A stretch of DNA of 64,000 nt from Cellvibrio sp. Lineage in GTDB: Bacteria > Pseudomonadota > Gammaproteobacteria > Pseudomonadales > Cellvibrionaceae. Location of the stretch: positions 176,501 to 240,500 of the forward strand of contig JADJRD010000003.1 in assembly GCA_016712405.1 (NCBI GenBank), in the 5' to 3' direction. How positions within the stretch are numbered: the stretch's first letter is position 1; each line of letters begins with the position of its first letter. The notes beneath the pieces were generated by a model. It made no database searches and was not told the DNA's origin. It saw nothing but the letters and a program-made list of their open reading frames with translations. The position numbers and the translations under genes were made by a program. Below, piece by piece: positions 44,637 to 52,378 of the stretch.

Positions 44637-45347
44637 TTAAGCGCTATTTTCGTATTGAGTGGTTTTTCCTTTCAATCCGGAATTCTTCATACCCAAGGGG
44701 TCAAATATTGTAGTTTTCATATAGGTTTCAAGAGAGACATTAGTCGCTTTCTCGATGATAAGTCCCAAAATAAAATAACAGTTATCGCAATACTTCCACT
44801 TTTCGCCGGGTTCAAAAAAGGGCTTATTTTGTTGTATATAGGCAAGGTGTTGAGTTACGGGTACTTCATTTTCGATAGGGAACGGAAAATCTTCATCTCT
44901 TTCTTGTTGCCATAATCCTGAGGTGTGATTAAGTAAGTTTTTTATTGTTATTTTTTCTGCGTTAGGTAATTCAGGAAAATATTTTTCCAATTTATCGTCC
45001 AGTGTTAACTTTCCTTGATCAGCGAGTTGTAATATCGAAACGGCTGTAAATTGTTTGGTAATGGAAGCGGCTCTAAAAATTGTGTCGGTGCTATTGGGTA
45101 TTTGGTTTTCTATGTTAGCCAACCCTAGGCCGCCTTTAGCTATGATCAATCCGTCTTTCGCAATTAAATATGAAAACCCTGACGAATTTGCATCGGTTAA
45201 ACTTTTCAAATAGCTCTCAACTCTACTCGCATTATATTTTTCTTGTGTTTCTTTGCTTGCCATTTGCGGCGAGGCGCAGGACGATATGCACAAGGCTAAT
45301 AATATTGATGCGCAGAGGGTAAGAAATAAATGATAATTGGCTTTCAT
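44637..45347 (-). pseudogene. Class C beta-lactamase-like serine hydrolase, N-terminal part (nonsense mutation)
   Basis: A lipoprotein signal (CISSC) is followed by the beta-lactamase/transpeptidase-like fold: nucleophile box AASITKQFTAVSIL (SxxK), LLNHTSGLW, KPFFEPGEKWKYCDNCYFILGLIIEKATN (the YxN position reads YCDN). The frame stops at TAA after NSA, where family members continue into GY. As it stands the product lacks the C-terminal third of the enzyme. The stop may be a real mutation or a base error. Confidence 0.78.
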
Positions 45348-45570
45348 TGTTTTGATTTCGCGATTGACTAGGTATCAGCATAGCCTTCAATTAATTGGAA
45401 ATCTTATTGGGAGTGTATATTCGTCGTAATTTTTTAAAAAGTGATAAAACGAAAAGCGGAAATTCGATAGAATTCGATAGGGTCGGACTCCGTTGGTTCA
45501 TAAAAAATTGGTAGTTAAACCAAAATCAAGATGGTCGAGGTTTTGTTTTTAGATATTTCTTAGTCGCTGA

Positions 45571-45882
45571 CTAATGAACTTCCCAAGGTTGGTTTTTAGG
45601 ATTGGTAAGATCGCGGCTACTGTGTATGACGGCAAGCACATCAATTTGTTGTTCATTCACAAGCCAGTAAATTGATCGATAACCCTGAAAAATGACTTCA
45701 CGAATGTCATCATTTTTTGCTTCAGGTACAGCACGACCGCTTTCCGGAAATTGTTCCAGGCGAGTGACGGAATCAATAATTTGTTGCACGAAACTATCGG
45801 CATAGAAAAGCGAATCACGGGCGATAAAATCGTAAATGCTATCCAGATCTTCAAGTGCGGGTTCAGTCCAATTAACGAGCAT
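45571..45882 (-). CDS. RelE/ParE-superfamily toxin
   Basis: A 103-residue protein: VNWTEPALEDLDSIYDFIARDS, QFPESGRAVPEAKNDDIREVIFQGYRSIYWL and VLAVIHSSRDL fit the plasmid-stabilisation (ParE-type) toxin family, which poisons gyrase or cuts mRNA depending on subgroup. It overlaps its upstream antitoxin by 11 bases, the usual translational coupling. The 223 bases between it and the serine hydrolase hold no gene; a tandem AATTCGATAG pair lies near 45463. Confidence 0.87.
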   Translation of the reverse strand: MLVNWTEPALEDLDSIYDFIARDSLFYADSFVQQIIDSVTRLEQFPESGRAVPEAKNDDIREVIFQGYRSIYWLVNEQQIDVLAVIHSSRDLTNPKNQPWEVH

Positions 45883-46057
45883 GGCCAGTGTAGCGCTTTT
45901 TGACTTCGCTATGAGGTATCACACGGCCTTCACGCGATGCTTGCATACCGCGTTCAATTTTTTGTTTGACGTAAATTTCGTACATCACATCATTTAATGT
46001 GGCGTGATCAGGTAACTGGTCCAGCAACTCACGCACTTGTTCTTTGGTGGTTTGCAT
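45872..46057 (-). CDS. Antitoxin of the ParE-type pair
   Basis: A 61-residue protein (TKEQVRELLDQLPDHATLNDVMYEIYVKQKIERGMQASREGRVIPHSEVKKRY). Such proteins pair with ParE/RelE toxins: the N-terminal half binds DNA or dimerises and the C-terminal HSEVKKR tail binds the toxin. It starts the two-gene operon after AGGGAAATT. Confidence 0.85.
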   Translation of the reverse strand: MQTTKEQVRELLDQLPDHATLNDVMYEIYVKQKIERGMQASREGRVIPHSEVKKRYTGHAR

Positions 46058-46175
46058 AAATTTCCCTCATTGGGTGCCTTGATTTTGCGCATTGGTTGGT
46101 GGTCGGTTGGCGGTGGAAACACTGATTCTACACCTGAGTCGTACTTTTGCATTCAGTTTAACTGGCTGTGGCTCA

Positions 46176-46973
46176 CTAAAACCAACCCCAAGCCCCAATC
46201 AACTTACTACCCACAATCATCAACATGATGGCCAGTGCTGGGCGCAGCCAGTGATCAGCGACACGATTCGCCAAATGACTGCCGATATAGATGCCAGGTA
46301 ATGAGCCCATTAATAAATTGATAAGCAATCCCCAATCCACATTACCCAAACCGGCGTGACCCATGCCCGCAATTAATGTAAGAGGTACAGCGTGGGCGAT
46401 TTCGGTTCCAACTAAACGTACGGTGGGTAATAAAGGATAAAGCATAAATAATGCGACAGTTCCTAATGCTCCGGCACCAATCGATGTCACGGTTACAATC
46501 GCGCCCAGAAAGACGCCGGTGATGACTGTGGCAATAAATTGTTGGCGGTGACTCATGCGGGTCACCCAAAGATCGTTCTTTTTACTGTAATCAAAAATTT
46601 TACGTTTGAAGAGAATGGCAGTTGCAGTGACGACTAAAGCATAGCCTAAGGTGATTTTGATAATCGCATTAAGTGCTGCGATATCGTTGGTCATATAGTG
46701 CAGCCAGATTAATGTGAGTGCCGCTGCAGGTAGGCTGCCCAGTGCTAGCCAAGCGGTAATGCGCCAATCAATATTTTTCTTTTTATGATGGACATGGATG
46801 CCGCCGGCTTTGGTAATGGCGGCATAAAGCAGATCAGTGCCGACTGCACTGGTGGGGGAGATGCCAAACTGCAACAGAATCGGTGTCATCAGTGAACCAC
46901 CACCAACGCCCGTCAGGCCCACAATAAAGCCCACGGCCAAACCTGCGATGATGTAAACCAGTTGTATATCCAT
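46176..46973 (-). CDS. TauE/SafE-family sulfite/organosulfonate exporter
   Basis: A 265-residue inner-membrane protein with about eight helices. IAGLAVGFIVGLTGVGGGSLMTPILLQFGISPTSAVGTDLLYAAITK is the hallmark of the family (formerly DUF81). Transported substrate is uncertain; relatives move sulfite, sulfonates or similar anions. ATG 46973 has GAG eight bases upstream and is preferred to 46985. Confidence 0.88.
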   Translation of the reverse strand: MDIQLVYIIAGLAVGFIVGLTGVGGGSLMTPILLQFGISPTSAVGTDLLYAAITKAGGIHVHHKKKNIDWRITAWLALGSLPAAALTLIWLHYMTNDIAALNAIIKITLGYALVVTATAILFKRKIFDYSKKNDLWVTRMSHRQQFIATVITGVFLGAIVTVTSIGAGALGTVALFMLYPLLPTVRLVGTEIAHAVPLTLIAGMGHAGLGNVDWGLLINLLMGSLPGIYIGSHLANRVADHWLRPALAIMLMIVGSKLIGAWGWF

Positions 46974-47098
46974 CAAAATGCTCACGCAAAAAAGTTCGGG
47001 CAGACTAACGATTTGTTTTATAGCTGTAAAATGTTCGTTGGTTTGGGGCTTATAGGTAAAAGGTATAAAGATTGGCTAGACTTGGTAAAAAAGAAACA

Positions 47099-47152
47099 TC
47101 CTCTCCCCCTAACCCTCTCCCATAAAGGGAGAGGGTTAGGGAGAGGGGGGGG
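47099..47152. repeat. Long CCCTCTCCC hairpin repeat
   Basis: Arms CCTCTCCCCCTAACCCTCTC and the near-exact inverse (GAGAGGGTTAGGGAGAGGGG) are separated by a short loop. It lies just upstream of glnE, within its leader. Same family as 32461, 51079, 51244 and 58873. Confidence 0.8.
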
Positions 47153-47170
47153 ATCAACATAGGAACTAAA

Positions 47171-50134
47171 ATGCTCAATATTCAATCAATTCCCGATGCA
47201 TTAAAACCTTTCGCTGAAAAAATTTGGAAGGATTATCACGATGCAGAAGTGCGAGAAAATCTTCCATCATTGGAATCGGTTTTGGTTCCCGCCGATTTTT
47301 CTTGCCAGCTCACCAAAGCTTTTGTTGGCAGCGAATTTGTTGCGCAAACCGCCGCACGACATCCGCAATTGTTTCAATCCTTGATTTCATCCGGCCGATT
47401 ATTTTCTAACGAAGATTCATTCGCATGGATTGAACATTTTGTTGCGCAAGGAAAATGTTTAACAACCGAAATAGAATTGGATAAGCATTTGCGGCGTTGT
47501 CGACAAGAACAACAATTCAAAACGATTTGGCAAGACCTTAATCGTTCAATAACCATGCAACAAGTGACGGCAGATTTATCAATGTTTGCGGATGCCGCTA
47601 TTAGTTTGGCGGCTGATTGGCACTACCGTGATCTGCAAAAACGTTATGGAACACCGATTGGAAAAAAATCGGCATTGGCTCAGCCATTTATGGTGTTGGG
47701 AATGGGTAAGCTGGGTGCGCAGGAATTAAATATATCATCGGATATTGATTTGATTTTTACTTTTCCGGAATCTGGTGAAACCGATCATGCGGTAAGTTCG
47801 ATAAGCAATCAGGAATTTTTTATCAAACTCGGACAAAAAGTGATTAAAAGTCTCGATGCGATGAATGCGGATGGATTTGTATTTCGTGTGGATATGCGTT
47901 TGCGCCCGCACGGACAAAGTGGTGCTTTGGCGATGAGTTTTGTTGGCATGGAAGATTATTATGAAACGCAAGGGCGCGATTGGGAGCGCTACGCCATGAT
48001 TAAAGCGCGTTTGGTGGGTTGGGCGAATAGCAACGAAAAACCAGCGTTAGATATTGAAATGGCGCGCGCTGAGCTGCGACAAATTCTGCGGCCCTTTACG
48101 TATCGTCAATATATTGATTTTAGTGTGATAGAAGCGCTGCGTGATATGAAAGGGCTCATCGCCAGACAAGTACAGCGCAAAGGCATGAGTGCCGATGTGA
48201 AGTTGGGTGAGGGCGGTATTCGTGAAGTGGAATTTATTGTGCAGGCTTTTCAATTAATTCGCGGTGGTCGTGATAGCCGTTTGCAAGAAAGACAAGTGTG
48301 TAAAATGTTGCCGTTTTTGGAAACAGAAAATTATCTACCAAAAGGCATTGGAAAATTATTGCTTGATGCCTATATATTTTTACGTAACACAGAACATGCC
48401 ATTCAAGCCTGGCAAGATAAACAAACTCAATCTTTACCCGCGGATGAAGTTAATCAATTACGTTTAGCTTGGATCATGGGTTTTCAATCCTGGAATGATT
48501 TCTTTGCGCAGTTACAGTTCTATCGTCAACAAGTCAATAAAGAATTTCGGGCTGTAATTGCGGCGCAGGAAGTTGAGGAATCGATCAATCAAATTGAGTT
48601 GCATTTTTGGTTGAGTTTGTGGGACGGTAGTTTGCAAGGTGAAGAGGCGCATCAGCAATTAGTGGATCGTAAAATTGATTCCGCCAATGAATTACTCAAA
48701 CATTTGCAAAATTTACGTGAAAGCAAATCAGTCATGTCGATGCAAGCCAGTAGTCGTACAAGGCTGGATACATTTATCCCGTTGTTGCTAATCACATTAT
48801 TTGATTGTTCACAAAAAGGAGAGGTGACAAACCTGGCAGAAACTCTCGGGCGAATTGTGCCGTTAATTGAATCGGTTGCACGTCGTACGGCTTATTTGGT
48901 GTTGCTGGTTGAAAATCCAATTGCGTTGAAACAATTGGTGCGTTTGTGTGCCGCCAGTTTATTAATTGCGGATCAACTTACGCATTACCCGGCCTTGCTC
49001 GATGAATTATTAACACCAGAAAGTTTGTATGCTCCACCCAATAAAGAATTATTGCGCGATGAATTGCGTCGAGATGTATTGCGCTTGGCTTGGGAGGATT
49101 TGGAAGGACATATGGAAGCTCTGCGTTATTTTCGTTCTGCGCATGCACTGCGTGTTGCGGCGAGTGAAGTGACCGGCGCTTTGCCTTTGATGAAAGTCAG
49201 CGATTATTTAACTTATATTGCTGAAACGATTTTGGAACATGTGTTGGAGTTGGCTTGGCAATATATGATTTCGCGTCACGGTTATCCCAAACGTGAAGAC
49301 GGAAGTTTGGTTGAAAAGCCGGAATTTATTATCGTGGCTTATGGCAAGTTGGGCGGCCTTGAATTAGCTCATGGATCAGATCTGGATTTGGTTTTTATTC
49401 ACAATGCATTTGCCAATGGTGTCAGCAGTGGCGAAAAAGAATTGGATAATTTAAGTTTTTATACGCGTCTTGGACAACGCATTATTCATATTGTGAACAC
49501 ACAAACACTCTCGGGAAAATTATACGAAGTGGATATGCGTTTGCGTCCTTTTGGTAATTCCGGCTTGTTGGTATCTTCTTTGGCGGCTTTCGAAAAGTAT
49601 CAAGAAAATGAAGCCTGGACCTGGGAGCATCAGGCATTAGTCAGAGCAAGAGTGGTTGCAGGGGATGAAACTCTGGGGCAAGCATTTGAGCAAGTCCGAC
49701 AAAAAGTTTTGCAGCGTTCGCGCGATTTTCCGCAGCTTCGAAAAGAAGTGGTTGAAATGCGCCAGAAGATGCGTGACCAGTTAGGTTCATCCAAACAAAA
49801 AGCTGCCAGCCTTTTTAATGTGAAACAGGATGCCGGTGGTATCGTGGATATTGAATTTATGGTTCAATACGCGGCCTTGGCTTGGGCTCATCAACAGCCT
49901 GAAGTCATCCGGTACACGGACAACATTCGAATACTGGAATCACTGGAAGCAGCAGGGTTACTCGATGCTGATTCAGTGGCTCAACTGATCGCAGCCTACA
50001 AGGCTTACCGGTCCACAGGGCACAGATTGGCGCTGCAACGTCAGGAAGCCATACTCGAAGGTGAAGATCAGTTTGTGACTGAGCGCCAACAAGTTTTGGA
50101 TATCTGGCAGCGTCTGATGTTAACCGAATATTAG
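47171..50134 (+). CDS. glnE: Bifunctional glutamine synthetase adenylyltransferase/adenylyl-removing enzyme
   Basis: A 987-residue cytoplasmic regulator that adds AMP to glutamine synthetase or removes it in response to PII and glutamine. Two nucleotidyltransferase domains are visible: LGMGKLGAQELNISSDIDLIFTFP (about residues 175-200, removing half) and VAYGKLGGLELAHGSDLDLVFIH (about 720-740, adding half), each followed by MRLRP..GQSG/GNSG and a helical PII-binding part (EGGIREVEFIVQ, AGGIVDIEFMVQ). AGGAACTAAA precedes the ATG. ilvE follows within nine bases. Confidence 0.97.
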   Translation: MLNIQSIPDALKPFAEKIWKDYHDAEVRENLPSLESVLVPADFSCQLTKAFVGSEFVAQTAARHPQLFQSLISSGRLFSNEDSFAWIEHFVAQGKCLTTEIELDKHLRRCRQEQQFKTIWQDLNRSITMQQVTADLSMFADAAISLAADWHYRDLQKRYGTPIGKKSALAQPFMVLGMGKLGAQELNISSDIDLIFTFPESGETDHAVSSISNQEFFIKLGQKVIKSLDAMNADGFVFRVDMRLRPHGQSGALAMSFVGMEDYYETQGRDWERYAMIKARLVGWANSNEKPALDIEMARAELRQILRPFTYRQYIDFSVIEALRDMKGLIARQVQRKGMSADVKLGEGGIREVEFIVQAFQLIRGGRDSRLQERQVCKMLPFLETENYLPKGIGKLLLDAYIFLRNTEHAIQAWQDKQTQSLPADEVNQLRLAWIMGFQSWNDFFAQLQFYRQQVNKEFRAVIAAQEVEESINQIELHFWLSLWDGSLQGEEAHQQLVDRKIDSANELLKHLQNLRESKSVMSMQASSRTRLDTFIPLLLITLFDCSQKGEVTNLAETLGRIVPLIESVARRTAYLVLLVENPIALKQLVRLCAASLLIADQLTHYPALLDELLTPESLYAPPNKELLRDELRRDVLRLAWEDLEGHMEALRYFRSAHALRVAASEVTGALPLMKVSDYLTYIAETILEHVLELAWQYMISRHGYPKREDGSLVEKPEFIIVAYGKLGGLELAHGSDLDLVFIHNAFANGVSSGEKELDNLSFYTRLGQRIIHIVNTQTLSGKLYEVDMRLRPFGNSGLLVSSLAAFEKYQENEAWTWEHQALVRARVVAGDETLGQAFEQVRQKVLQRSRDFPQLRKEVVEMRQKMRDQLGSSKQKAASLFNVKQDAGGIVDIEFMVQYAALAWAHQQPEVIRYTDNIRILESLEAAGLLDADSVAQLIAAYKAYRSTGHRLALQRQEAILEGEDQFVTERQQVLDIWQRLMLTEY

Positions 50135-50143
50135 GAGTTGGCT

Positions 50144-51073
50144 ATGTCATTTGCCGATCGCGACGGCGTTATCTGGCTTGATGGCGAACTGATCCCCTGG
50201 CGCGATGCCAAGGTTCACGTTTTAACCCATACATTGCATTACGGTATGGGAGTTTTTGAAGGCGTGCGTGCTTACAAAAGCTCTACTTTAGGTACCAGTA
50301 TTTTCCGTTTGAAAGAACACACAGATCGTCTTTTCCGTTCTGCGCATATCATGCGTATGAAAATGCCTTACACCAAAGAAGTGATAAATGAAGCGCACAA
50401 ATTAGTCGTGCGCGAAAACAAATTGGCTGAAGCTTATCTTCGTCCAATGGCGTTTTATGGTTCTGAAGGTATGGGCTTGCGTGCCGATAATCTTAAGGTG
50501 CATGTGATGGTTGCTGCTTGGCACTGGCCCTCTTATATGTCACCAGACGCGCGCGATAAAGGAATCAAAATTCGCACATCAAGCTACACGCGTCACCATG
50601 TGAATATTTCCATGTGTAAAGCGAAAGCCAATGGTCACTACATTAATTCCTTGTTAGCTTTGCAAGAAGCCTTGGATAGTGGCTGTGAAGAAGCTTTGTT
50701 GCTGGATAACGAAGGTTATGTAGCAGAAGGCAGCGGTGAGAATTTCTTTTTGGTGCGCGATGGTGTGATTTACACACCGGAATTAACTTCTTGTCTCGAT
50801 GGCATCACGCGCAACACGATTTTCCAATTAGCAGCTGATTGTGGTTACACCATTAAAGAAAAACGCATCACTCGCGATGAAGTTTATATTGCGGATGAAG
50901 CTTTCTTTACCGGTACTGCCGCAGAAGTATTGCCAATTCGCGAATTGGACGGTCGTCAAATCGGCGAAGGTCATCGTGGTCCAGTCACTACCCGTTTGCA
51001 GGATTTGTATTTCAAATCAGTGCGCGGTGAATTGGCTGAGCATAGAGATTGGTTGGCACCGGTAGGTGCTTGA
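50144..51073 (+). CDS. ilvE: Branched-chain amino-acid aminotransferase
   Basis: Last step of valine, leucine and isoleucine synthesis. At 309 aa it has the fold-type IV PLP features: WRDAKVHVLTHTLHYGMGVFEGVRAY, the PLP lysine in MCKAKANGHYINS, EALLLDNEGYVAEGSGENFFLVRDG and EAFFTGTAAEVLPIRELDGR. ATG 50144 has AGGAG six bases upstream, better than a TTG at 50138. Co-transcribed with glnE, an arrangement also known in Pseudomonas. Confidence 0.96.
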   Translation: MSFADRDGVIWLDGELIPWRDAKVHVLTHTLHYGMGVFEGVRAYKSSTLGTSIFRLKEHTDRLFRSAHIMRMKMPYTKEVINEAHKLVVRENKLAEAYLRPMAFYGSEGMGLRADNLKVHVMVAAWHWPSYMSPDARDKGIKIRTSSYTRHHVNISMCKAKANGHYINSLLALQEALDSGCEEALLLDNEGYVAEGSGENFFLVRDGVIYTPELTSCLDGITRNTIFQLAADCGYTIKEKRITRDEVYIADEAFFTGTAAEVLPIRELDGRQIGEGHRGPVTTRLQDLYFKSVRGELAEHRDWLAPVGA

Positions 51074-51078
51074 AAAAA

Positions 51079-51165
51079 CACCCTCTCCCCAGCCCTCTCG
51101 GCAACTGCTCCATGCGTTGCCCTACCTTCTGCATCCGTGCAGGCGTCCCATCAAGGGAGAGGGTG
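51079..51165. repeat. Composite CCCTCTCCC repeat with nested hairpins
   Basis: Outer arms CACCCTCTCC and GGGAGAGGGTG enclose about 60 bases that contain two more hairpins: GGCAAC/GTTGCC and CTGCA/TGCAG. It looks like one repeat inserted in another. It lies between ilvE and waaF. Confidence 0.7.
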
Positions 51166-51243
51166 CAGATTCGAGTTCTGAATTAATGTGGTTTGAAATT
51201 TTGAATATTTTAAATTCAATAAAAATATTGAAAAGAACCACAT

Positions 51244-51283
51244 CCCCTCTCCCCTCGTGGGAGAGGGGTAGGGGAGAGGGGGG
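51244..51283. repeat. CCCTCTCCC hairpin repeat abutting waaF
   Basis: CCCCTCTCCCCTCGTGGGAG, then AGGGGTAGGGGAGAGGGGGG. The purine-rich right arm ends nine bases before the waaF GTG and may serve as its ribosome site. Between this and the previous repeat (51166-51243) nothing else is seen. Confidence 0.75.
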
Positions 51284-51292
51284 CTTTTAAAA

Positions 51293-52378
51293 GTGAATCA
51301 AAACTCCTTCCCCGACTCCCTAAAAAAAATCCAAAAAATTCTCATCATAGGTCCTGCATGGATCGGCGACATGATGATGGCGCAGTCTTTATTTAAATGT
51401 TTAAAAATTCGTAATCCTGAATCTGAAATTCATGTATTGGCATCGCCCTGGACACAAGATTTACTTCGTCAAATGCCGGAAGTGAATCAAATCATCAATA
51501 TGCCCTTAGGGCATGGTGTGTTTGCGTTGAAAGAACGATATCAATTAGGGAAATCCTTACGCAATGCGGGATACGAACAAGCCATTTTATTGCCCAACTC
51601 ATTTAAATCCGCGCTGATACCATTTTTCGCCAAAATTCCGTTGCGTACTGGATGGCGAGGTGAAATGCGTTATGGCTTGATAAATGATTATCGTTTGTTG
51701 AATAAAAAAAATTATCCTTTGATGGTGCAACGTTATTTAGCCTTGGCTTTTGAAAAAAATGCACCGCCATTAACTGAATTTCTTTTTCCGGAATTGGTGG
51801 TTGATCTTTCAGAAAAAAATCATCTGTTAGAAAAATTTTCTCTCGATTTAAATAAACCCGTATTGGTAATCTGCCCCGGTGCAGAATATGGTCCATCCAA
51901 ACGCTGGCCTGAACACTATTATGCAGAAGTCGCTGCTGAAAAAATTCGCCAAGGCTGGCAGGTCTGGTTAATGGGTTCAGCAAAAGATAAACAAGTGACT
52001 GATTCATTGATTAATTTTTTATCGGAAGATCAAAAACCATTTGTACACAATCTTGCAGGTGCAACCAGTTTGCTGCAAGCCATTCAATTGATGGCTTTAT
52101 CGCAAGCAGTTGTGACTAACGACTCTGGATTAATGCATATTGCTGCAGCTTTAAAATTACCTTTAGTGGTCGTTTATGGGTCTACTTCACCGGAGCACAC
52201 GCCACCTCTAACACATCAGATACAAATTGTTACAAAGGATTTTGATTGTTCCCCTTGTTTTGAGCGCGAGTGCCCTAAAATACATAACAACTGTATGAAA
52301 GAATTATTCCCCGACACTGTGATCTCTGCGCTTAATCAATTGCTATCAAAATCTACTCTGATTGCTTCTCGCCTATGA
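51293..52378 (+). CDS. waaF: ADP-heptose:LPS heptosyltransferase II
   Basis: A 361-residue GT9 enzyme that adds the second heptose to the LPS inner core in the cytoplasm. IGPAWIGDMMMAQSLFKCLK, LPNSFKSALIPFFAKIPLRTGWRGEMRYGLIND, CPGAEYGPSKRWPEHYYAEVA and VTNDSGLMHIAAAL..VYGSTSPEHTPPL are typical of WaaF. The GTG start is supported by the family start and by the purine-rich repeat arm upstream. It overlaps the next gene by four bases (ATGA). Confidence 0.95.
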   Translation: MNQNSFPDSLKKIQKILIIGPAWIGDMMMAQSLFKCLKIRNPESEIHVLASPWTQDLLRQMPEVNQIINMPLGHGVFALKERYQLGKSLRNAGYEQAILLPNSFKSALIPFFAKIPLRTGWRGEMRYGLINDYRLLNKKNYPLMVQRYLALAFEKNAPPLTEFLFPELVVDLSEKNHLLEKFSLDLNKPVLVICPGAEYGPSKRWPEHYYAEVAAEKIRQGWQVWLMGSAKDKQVTDSLINFLSEDQKPFVHNLAGATSLLQAIQLMALSQAVVTNDSGLMHIAAALKLPLVVVYGSTSPEHTPPLTHQIQIVTKDFDCSPCFERECPKIHNNCMKELFPDTVISALNQLLSKSTLIASRL

